From assembly GCA_022393335.1 (NCBI GenBank), contig JAJEKB010000831.1, forward strand, positions 109,491-173,490: DNA of 64,000 nucleotides, written 5' to 3'. Origin of the DNA: Macrotrachela quadricornifera. Its lineage: Eukaryota; Rotifera; Eurotatoria; Philodinida; Philodinidae. Both the position numbers and the translations under genes were made by a program. The notes under the pieces were generated by a model that ran no database searches, was not told where the DNA came from, and saw only the letters and a list, made by a program, of their open reading frames with translations. Every line of letters begins with the position of its first letter. Within the stretch, counting starts at the first letter, position 1. Shown piece after piece: positions 55,861 through 64,000 of the stretch.

Positions 55861-56560
55861 GAGTAATCGTCGCAATTTGGACGATTACTCGCGAAAAATC
55901 GAGAAAATCAGCGACTTATTATGACTAATCCTTTGAGAAGCGATGGGTAATATATGCATCTTTTTTTTTCGTTCTGTTCTCTCATACCTATCTCCAGTTT
56001 TTTCCATTCAAAAGTCACCCGTCGAATAGTAAATCTCGAAATTTGAGAAATAATCATGAATAATCACAAAAAAATGATAGTTTATCGCGATTTTTTATCA
56101 ATTATTATTATGAGCACATGGTTAATTATATCATTATTCTATGATATTTTTAATATATTCGCAACGCTGTCATTCTCTGTTGTTTTGGTGATTACTTGCA
56201 ATTGATCGAGACAATTTTCATCTAACTAATCGTGATTAGTCACTGATTTTTTTAGTTTAGCTTTTATTAAGACTTCTGACATTATATTCGGCTTCATGAA
56301 TATTAACTTGCTTCGGTATGAAGTTTTCATCCAATCATTTCGACTTTCAGATATTGGAAAACGAAAACTCAATTTTTATTTGAATGGATAGGATACAATT
56401 TTGTGCAAATACTCGTCATCTATCGACCTCAACCAATCCTTTCGCATCAACTAGTGAACAAAAGAAACCAATCTAAGTGAGAAATTTTCTCTCAGAAACT
56501 CTAAAAACATTACGAAAACTCAGCGATTAATCGAAATGATTATCATCCGATTAATCGCTG
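55861..56560. repeat. Segment with nested inverted repeats (candidate foldback element)
   Basis: The left end is a perfect hairpin with 11-bp arms, 55861-55871 and 55880-55890, and an 8-nt loop. The right end is a perfect 13-bp inverted repeat, 56521-56533 and 56548-56560. Between them, AAAATCAGCGACT (55904-55916) is matched in inverse by 56238-56250 at 12 of 13 bases. TCG and GATTA words recur throughout. No ORF and no clear target-site duplication were found. Confidence 0.5.
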
Positions 56561-56600
56561 TGTTTTCATCGTTTTTTTGATATGGGGTATGCGCACATAC

Positions 56601-56822
56601 GTGCACATAGATAGTCAGGTATATATATATATATGTGCACATAGGTAATCAGGTATGTATATATATGCGCACATAGGTTGTTAGGAATATATTTATATGT
56701 GCATATAGGAACCCGATTATGGAGATATAAGTGCATATAGGTAATCAACTATGTAGGCATATGCGCACATGTTTACATATCTAGATAATCATGTGCACAC
56801 AGGTAGATATGAGTAACCTATG
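56601..56822. repeat. 32-bp minisatellite, about seven degenerate copies
   Basis: Units beginning GTGCACAT/GCGCACAT/GTGCATAT start at 56601, 56635, 56667, 56699, 56731, 56763 and 56793, a spacing of 34, 32, 32, 32, 32 and 30 bases. Each unit carries a TAGGTAATCAGG-like centre and an AT-rich tail. A partial copy at 56591 precedes the array. Confidence 0.88.
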
Positions 56823-59119
56823 ATTGTAATAAATATAAAATCTTATAATGACCTTATATGTTTTTGTATATTGATATAAATTGAATGACTTATCATTTTA
56901 ATAATTTTATTTTGTAAATTCTTTATTACATACAAATAAAGTATAAATTAAGTAGTGCAATTACACAATTATAGAAAATAATCCAAGATTATTTTGTTTT
57001 CTAATTAGATTGAGTATTATCTTTTGTGTAATATTATAAATATCTTTCCTTGCTAAATTAATATTAAATTTTTCATTGATTAATTTTCGATTATTATGTG
57101 TAGAAGCATTTATACTGATTGAAATCGGTTAAGAAAGGATATATTAATTTTAAAATTAAAACAAGTTTCTATTCCTGTATATAATAATTAATTTCTCTGA
57201 AAGATTTTGCAAAATGATTAAATAGCTATACAAACTAAAAGTTAAATAATATAAAATTAATAAAAATACTTAAATACATGGAATTAGTATAAGATGATGT
57301 TAAAATTAAATTAATTATTGACGTTTCAGGGTTGATTTTATTCATTTTTGCTTTTAAACTCGTTTAGACTGCATCTTTTGCAAAATGGATGAAATAGTGT
57401 AACAGTTGTCAATTCGTAAATAACCCGAATCTAACTGAACAAAAATGAATAAATCTTTTATCAGTGATAAACAAAAGGATTTCTATCTTTGAAATAAAAT
57501 CCAGAGCGTTTGTTTTTATCGTGAAAAAAAAAGGCTCCCAACAGATTATTTTGTGTAGATCTAGCCGATCTGTGACAGACTGTAAACTACTTTAGCTTGT
57601 TTATGACTGCAATACATTTTCCTCGAGCTGAACTATTTGCCTGTTGTGACTTTTGTTTTTTTACATGATAATATTAGGATGCTATATGCATGAAAATGAA
57701 AGTGGAAGACTATGTTAATGAGAAAGCAAGAAAATAGTATAAATTGAAATGAATTGATCAGAAGAAACACTTATGAATTGAGAACTCTATATGTTTCATA
57801 GAACATATAACTAGATTTAAAAGTAAGAGGAAAATTTTATTTTTTCTTGCAAACATTTTGAATAGATTGTTGAGCTAGCTGAAGAAGAAATATCCAGATT
57901 AGATATTTTACGATAATATAAATATAAAGACAGGAATAATTTGTAGATTCAAAGAAATTGTAAAAAAATAAATAACATATTCATTCACTATTCATCACAT
58001 GTATACCGTATGGTATTGCTCTTCTTTCTTATTCTTTTCTCATCTTTTAAAACCTATATCTCAATTTTACTCAAACTGTGTTATTTCCAAGTTGAAAATA
58101 GAAAATATAACATCTCATTTTCTTCCAAGTGCATAGTGGAAAATAAACGAAAAAATCATCATCTTTTTTCTTTCCCTTCTTGTTCCATTGTATAAATATT
58201 CGCATTTTTTTACTAAATAAATAGTAATTGTCAAGCTTTGGAAAATCAATGTCGTCTTTAATATTGAAAATCTTTAAAAGTATGACAAGTAGTCGGTCTG
58301 TATCCATCTCTAACAGGTAACTCCAATCGTCTGTTTGGTTTCCTAATTCAGAAGGTATAGATTACAGAAGTTAAAAATATAAAATTTCGTAGCACTGAAC
58401 CGCGCCGATATCTATCTCTTTAATCACAAATAGCTAGCATATTGTATTTTTTAGCTATGTTTCAGACAATTGTTATCGACTCTTGAATCTGACTAAAAAT
58501 ATAAATGCTATTATTAAATGTGTCTCGAAAGTTTTAGTTATAAATAACCGAAGTTATTTAGAAAATACCTGTAATATATTTGCTTTTTTCAAAAGTAGTT
58601 AATAAATTCAGATTTATATTTATGTCAAATATAATATTTTTTTCTTATGATTGTATGAGAGAGATACTCAAACGTTCATTATTTATAAAACGAATTCTGA
58701 TCTTTTAAGTATATTTTGTTAACGAATAAATTGGATAGTTTTTATTGTATAAATGTATTTTACGTCATATTCATCTTATACCGTAGCATTTTAAACACTC
58801 TAATCTGTTTCAATTTAAATATAGAAAATAATTTTAATCATATTATATATAAAATAGATCAATTTAAAAACTATCATCATCTATTCTTGTTTATTTTCTA
58901 ATCGTCATTATTAATATCGACTTTTGTTTCCTATGATTTTTCACTATTCTGAGCGCGTATTTTACACACTACAGAAAAATAGCAATAAGTTAAAGATAAT
59001 AATAAAAAAAAAAACACTTTTTTCATACATACACAGATTTTCATTATACATTCTCGTTTGTAGTTTGGTTAAAAAAATTTTGTTCTACTGTTTAAATAGT
59101 TCACTTTCATATGTAAATA

Positions 59120-59137
59120 AACACACACACACACACA
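59120..59137. repeat. (CA)n microsatellite
   Basis: Nearly nine perfect CA units downstream of the PATL1 stop codon. Confidence 0.9.
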
Positions 59138-59224
59138 TATAGGGTCGAAGACAAAAATAAACTTATATACAAACATTTTTTTCTCCTTCTCTCACACATA
59201 CATACACACAGATATAAACATTTT

Positions 59225-62200
59225 TTATGTATCCTTAATGCAACAATAGATAAGTTTTGGTTCCAATGTCGCATAAATATTTTGAGATGTTTGTATACGA
59301 AGAAATTTACAAAGTAAACCAAATTGTTGTTGTTGTACTTTTGCAAATGGTTTAAGCATTTTTTTAAGTGTATATGTTGGTAATGAACAATTAATAAGTG
59401 CTTGACAAAGATCATTAACAACTAAACGAACATGTTCGGATAATTGATATTGTAATTGTGGTTGTAATTGTTGAATTATGTGTATAGGCATTGCTGATGA
59501 ATTAGCATTCTGTAATAAATAACATCGACGTTCTAAAGTTAATAATAATTCAATTAAAATAGTTATTGTATGCGAATTTGTGAATAATATTGGATCAGAA
59601 AATGGACTTGATGATGCAGCTAAATATAAAGAAAAAAAGAATAAAATTCTTAATTATATATTTTTATTGACTAAAATAATATTTGTAAATCTGTATCCTC
59701 TATAGGAAGAAAAAACTATATTAGTGAAGAGTTCAAGTTTCGTAATGTGAATGAGTTCGAATTGATGAAAAAAAATCAAGTTAACTTATTGGTATTATTT
59801 TGGTCAAGTAGTTCAACTATTTTAAAAAATAACATCTCTCATCATTCAATTGGACAAGTAATATTATTAAAATGATATTTCCTTTATTTAATATTCCATC
59901 CAAATTACAGATTAACTTTTTGTACTTTGAACTTCATCTTTTAGCTGTACATAGACCTTTATACGACAAAGAACACTCTAATAGTGTTTGTACATATGAC
60001 TCTCAATTCTTAAGATATAGTCTGAATAATATCATAAAAAAAAGTATATACCAGAATCAAATTTCACAAGTTTTGGTTTGATTTGTTCATTATAATAATC
60101 ATAAACTTGACCTAATAATTGTTCTAAAGTTGTTTTTTTAACATTAACTTGTTGTTGTATGAGACTAAGTACATTCATAACAATACGTTCAATATAAAAT
60201 GTTGTTGACCATTGACGTACCATATAATTTAGTGACCCATAGCAACGTATAAGTATTAATTCAAGATAATTTGTTGTTGATGTTGTTGTTAATAAATATG
60301 GATATAAACGTTCAAGTATAATTTGTCCTTTATTAAATTGTCCAAACATGTCAGCAAATAAATAATTGTCATTATTTAAATAAAGATTAATAATTGAATC
60401 AAGTAATTTTTTTGATGATTCATCTTCTGTATTATTTGTTTTAGTTGAAGTTAATGATTTATCATCAAGATGTAAAATATCACGATGTATATTTTCAATA
60501 TTTAATAAAAGACCTAATGCATATTTATTATGTGTAATTGCATTTACTTGTTTACCTAACGAAAATTGACCTATGAAATTTTTAAAAAAAAACAAAGTTT
60601 TTAAATAAGAAAAAAAAATCAAATTACCATCAAGATGCAGAATACATCTTGGATGTCGAGGTGTTGCCATTGATTGTTTACCAAGTTGTGTTGATATTGG
60701 TGATGCATATGGTATTGATTGTGTAGGATTTACATTACTAAATGAGGATTGTATTGATGTTTGAGATAAACGTTGAGCAAGTCTAAATAATAGAATATTT
60801 AAAATAAAGAATTATTAATTATAATCTAATTATACTCATTTTCTTGTTGAATTGATTTCAATAATTGAAGTACTGGATAACTTATTCTTTGTCCTCGATG
60901 ATTATGACGATTTGATTGATTATCATATACTTGTTGTGTATGATGTTTTTGTTGGGACCATTTATGAAAATAATAATCCTAAAAAGAAAAAAAAAATTTT
61001 TTTTAATATTTATATATTTATTAAAAACATGTTTACTTCTTCTTGTGTTTGAGATGCTTGATGAAGTTGAATTTTAACAACCCATTGTTTTTCACGATCA
61101 TTCATCATACCAGCAAATTCATCATGACCAGGACCACGTCCTTGCCATGTATTAAGTAGTGGTGGACGAGGATAATATCTTGCTGGTCGATTGTGTCGAG
61201 ATTGAACATGGTGATGTGAAGATGATGATGGACTAACAATTGTATCAAGTGGTGAAGATGGAGATTGATTTGTTCGATGTTGTTCTTGTTGTTGATGATT
61301 ATCAACAATAGAAATTTGATCAGATCGTTGAATAGCATCAATAAATTGAGATGACATTCCAATATTACCAACAGGTGGTGATTGTGAACGTGAATTATTA
61401 GTATTTACTGCTGATAAACGAGCTCGTTCCATCATTTCACCAATAGCTATCGAATGTGTTGGTACATATTGCTGCTGTTGCTGCTGCTGTTGCTGTTGTT
61501 GGCCATACAATAAAGAATTATTACGAACATGATTTAAATTGGTTTCATGATATTGATTGTGACCATTGGTATTTATATTTGTATGCTAATAAAAAGAATA
61601 ATATTTATTTCTAATAAACTATTTAATAACTTACTCGTACTGCTTGTTGTTGTTGTTGTGCTTTTAAAGCATCACGTTGCATTTTTTCAATCATAGCTTG
61701 CATATAAACAATTCGTTCTTGTGGCGGTACTTGTCGATTAATTAACATTTGTTCAAATTGTTTTAATACTTGATAATTTATTTGTGGTTGTTGTGGTTGA
61801 GGCGGTGATGGTAATGTAATTGGTGACATACGTGGAATTTGTTGTTGCTGTTGTTGAGCAAAAATATGTCCATGATTAGTATCTCTTGCTTGTGATATAG
61901 CCATATTAAATAATGGATTCATTGATGATTGTCGAAGATGAATTGATGATGCTGATATACGCATTGGATCTTCACCAAGTAATGCATCAATTGATGGTTG
62001 TTGTGATTGATCATCATTATTATCGATAAGTGAAATACCACCTCTTGTATCAGATATATCTGATTCGAAAAAATCCGGTAATGTTCCTGATGGATTATCA
62101 CCAAGAAATTCTCCATTTTCACCAAAATCAGATTTCATTTTAATTGTATCTAAATCACAATCACCAAATGTTTCATCATTTAATACATCTGCTTCCATAT

Positions 62201-62312
62201 CATCTACTGTTGGTATTACAGATAACATTGTACCTAAATCATCGTTTGTGTTATTATTTGACATATTTAATGTTAAAGCACCAATATTTAATATGTGACT
62301 ATTGCCATCCAT
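59225..62312 (-). CDS. PATL1: PAT1 homolog, mRNA decapping activator
   Basis: P-body scaffold linking deadenylation to decapping through the Lsm1-7 ring and Dcp2. Six exons (62312-61635, 61585-61037, 60978-60836, 60782-60628, 60570-60052, 59619-59225) give 812 residues. The N-terminus is acidic and low in complexity (ETFGDCDLDTIKMKSDFGE), as in animal PATL proteins. Gln-rich tracts follow (a CTG/TTG run at 61471-61500 encodes poly-Q). The conserved block DEFAGMMNDREKQWVVKIQLH, followed by DYYFHKW, is the best family marker. CILHLDGQFSLGKQ opens the C-terminal helical Pat1 domain, which runs to the end. The start at 62312 (MDGNSHIL) is preferred to an upstream in-frame ATG whose extension would be a hydrophobic run foreign to the family. 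An ATGA tetranucleotide repeat lies upstream. Confidence 0.87.
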
Positions 62313-64000
62313 AATATGCAATAAATAAAATAAAATAATAAATAAATACACACACTCACACTCAAAAAAATACTAATAAAAACATTTTATATAGGATAAA
62401 ATATAAGAGAAATAACAAAAAAATAACTATTAATGAATGAATGAATGAATGAGAAAAACATTACTCTTTAATATTATTTCGATGATTGGTTAAAATAATC
62501 AAAAATAAGATTAATTTTTATTAAAATAAAAAAATTAATATTATAAATTAATAAAATATTTTATTTTTTTAATGATAATAAATTATATTCTTATGCAATT
62601 TAATCATAAAGATCAAAAATATTACTAGTGACATCTATAATATTAATATATTCCATTGCAACTAAAATTGTTATTCTTTCGTTATTGATTGAAAATGTAA
62701 AATATGAAATCTTACTCAAAGGAAGCCTTTTTTAAGATGATTATTTGAAAATTATTTAGAGCAATGAGTAAAACGAATTTAGATTGAAATTCTTGATGAA
62801 TTAATAAATATGGTTTACTTTTAAATATCGATAATTGATCTTTTCTACCTGCTTTCTTTTTTGTGTTGTAAAATAGATATAAGTATCAGTCATGACGAAA
62901 CTAATGCAATGAAATCCTTTAAAATATTTACAGACAATAATGAAAAACATTTTATAATGCATAAGTAATCTACTTTCATTCCTGCTTGTATATGAGTGTT
63001 AAATAGATGTGGAATTATAGATTTTCTATTTAGTGTTCCATGTAAATATTGACAATATGGAATAATGTCAAAGAAACTTTTTTAAAATAAATTAATATAT
63101 TAGTCTATTTAAAATAATAACTGCCGATATAATATATATTTATCACGTTTATTTTATTCAATATTATTCAGAAAAAATAATTTTATTAAATCGGTATAAC
63201 ATGTAAAGGAAGTTTGTCTATATGAAAGGAAAATCAACTCTTATATGTAGATAATATTTCAAATTGTCTCTCTTTCATTGAATGTTAAAGAGTAGTTTGT
63301 ATGAATTATTCATCAACAGCAAAAAAACGGTCTAAAAATAATAAACCTATGAATAGAAAAACTATGAAAACTAACCGTTATCTTATACATTTAACAAATA
63401 GTAGTTTTACTCGTCAGCAATATAAAATTACTTGATAAAGTATAGTATTCATGATCAATTTTTAATTGGAAAGATTTAGATTTGCCATCTCTATCTTACT
63501 ATGTCTACATTTCTGGTTTCAATAGGAATGCTGACAATACCTTTTGAACACACGTAGTTCTACACGAATTCTGTATTCACTGACGTACTATAAAGATTTG
63601 TTCTGACCACTACACTTTTTAATTTTCATATTTCTTCTCTTTCTTCATTATTTTTTGTTAGTTCATGTCATCTATATTTGCGAATATTATTGAAATGTTT
63701 TTTCGTGATAATATTATCGAATTAGTGAAAAATACAAAATTGATCATTAAACAAATATATAAATGAGTATTCTTTTTTCGTTATTGACGCAATTGAAAAT
63801 ATCGACGTATATTTAATGAATTTATTTATATATGTTGTAGTAGAAATTAAAATGCAGTAGAATTTAAAATTCCACTAGTTGAAATTAAAATTTTAATTTC
63901 TGCTACGAGAAATTAAAATAACAGGCGTTTTTTAGAATTACTAGTAGAAACTGAAATTTCAATTTCAACTAGTGGAATTTGAAATTCTACTAAGATGTTA
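62313..64000. other. Region upstream of PATL1, no gene seen
   Basis: 1.7 kb of AT-rich sequence. An (ATGA)n tetranucleotide repeat of about five units lies at 62433-62452, probably in the PATL1 promoter or 5' UTR. No coding ORF was recognised. The end holds an inverted repeat. Confidence 0.5.
63857..63991. repeat. Near-perfect 31-bp inverted repeat with an inner palindrome
   Basis: The arms 63857-63887 and 63961-63991 are reverse complements at 30 of 31 positions, with the mismatch at 63868/63980. An exact 20-bp palindrome (GAAATTAAAATTTTAATTTC) lies at 63881-63900, overlapping the inner edge of the left arm. ACTAGT occurs in both arms and related words occur in the spacer. This is MITE- or foldback-like and may extend past the window end. 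Confidence 0.75.

Larger units (their letters stand above)
55586..59224. other. Repeat-bearing intergenic region
   Basis: A 3.6-kb spacer between the start of the lyase gene and the end of PATL1. It contains the foldback segment and minisatellite listed separately. The part from 56.8 to 59.2 kb is AT-rich with no recognisable gene; a (CA)n run lies at about 59120-59137. Confidence 0.55.

Noticed and set aside
56566..56748. 60-codon minus-strand ORF with repeated His/Tyr/Ile
   Set aside because: It is a translation of the 32-bp minisatellite.
59872..60081. Plus-strand 69-codon ORF inside PATL1
   Set aside because: Lies mostly in a PATL1 intron and overlaps exon 5 antisense; no motif or coding bias.
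62312..62351. Upstream start of PATL1 at 62351
   Set aside because: The extra 13 residues are a hydrophobic run from A/T repeats and would add a false signal-like sequence to a cytoplasmic protein.

Overview
This is a 64-kb piece of an AT-rich animal nuclear genome. It has multi-exon genes with short introns (mostly about 45-70 nt, with a few kilobase-scale ones) and canonical GT-AG splicing. Products include R-Smads, a group II PAK, PARG, sphingosine-1-phosphate lyase, a cilia protein and PATL1. Base composition, intron style and protein divergence suggest a rotifer, most likely a bdelloid of the Rotaria/Adineta kind. That assignment is an inference, because no species marker is present. All gene models below were assembled by hand from splice sites; codon phases were checked across every listed junction, except that the exon 6/7 junction of the first gene and the exon 5/6 junction of CFAP99 are less certain.

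Layout. 1-2384 (+): 3' part of a coiled-coil protein with a C-terminal zinc-finger-like motif, tail to tail with a group II p21-activated kinase (2560-4852, -). After a gene-free stretch come FKBP12 (7416-7985, -), a divergent R-Smad ('Smad A', 8202-10701, -), ribosomal protein eL42/RPL36A (12029-12349, -) and a second, Smad2/3-like R-Smad ('Smad B', 12530-14434, -). 14.4-18.3 kb is gene-free. The minus strand then carries a TBC1D25-like Rab GAP (18278-21899), an unidentified coiled-coil protein (22664-25531) and CFAP99 (25636-30013). A tRNA-Arg(UCU) sits on the plus strand inside an intron of the coiled-coil gene. CFAP99 is divergent from a membrane receptor with two SUEL-lectin-like modules and a CUB domain (30208-33029, +). 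33-40 kb has no coding exon but holds promoter-like islands. Next are a single-exon fatty-acid-hydroxylase-family gene (40235-41092, -), PARG (42826-45087, +) and sphingosine-1-phosphate lyase (45980-55585, -). A 5.5-kb intron of the lyase contains a nested, opposite-strand Ly6-like gene (51991-52500, +). A repeat-rich spacer follows (foldback sequences and a 32-bp minisatellite), then PATL1 (59225-62312, -) and a terminal stretch ending in a near-perfect inverted repeat.

These genes do not form one pathway. The only functional pair is the two R-Smads (TGF-beta/BMP signalling), which flank eL42 on the same strand. They are also the most unusual genes here. Both keep the MH1 zinc ligands but lack the usual DNA-contact beta-hairpin sequence. 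Smad A has an L3 loop matching neither R-Smad class, and Smad B carries residues after its C-terminal S-x-S. No bacterial-style system, CRISPR array or intact transposon was recognised.
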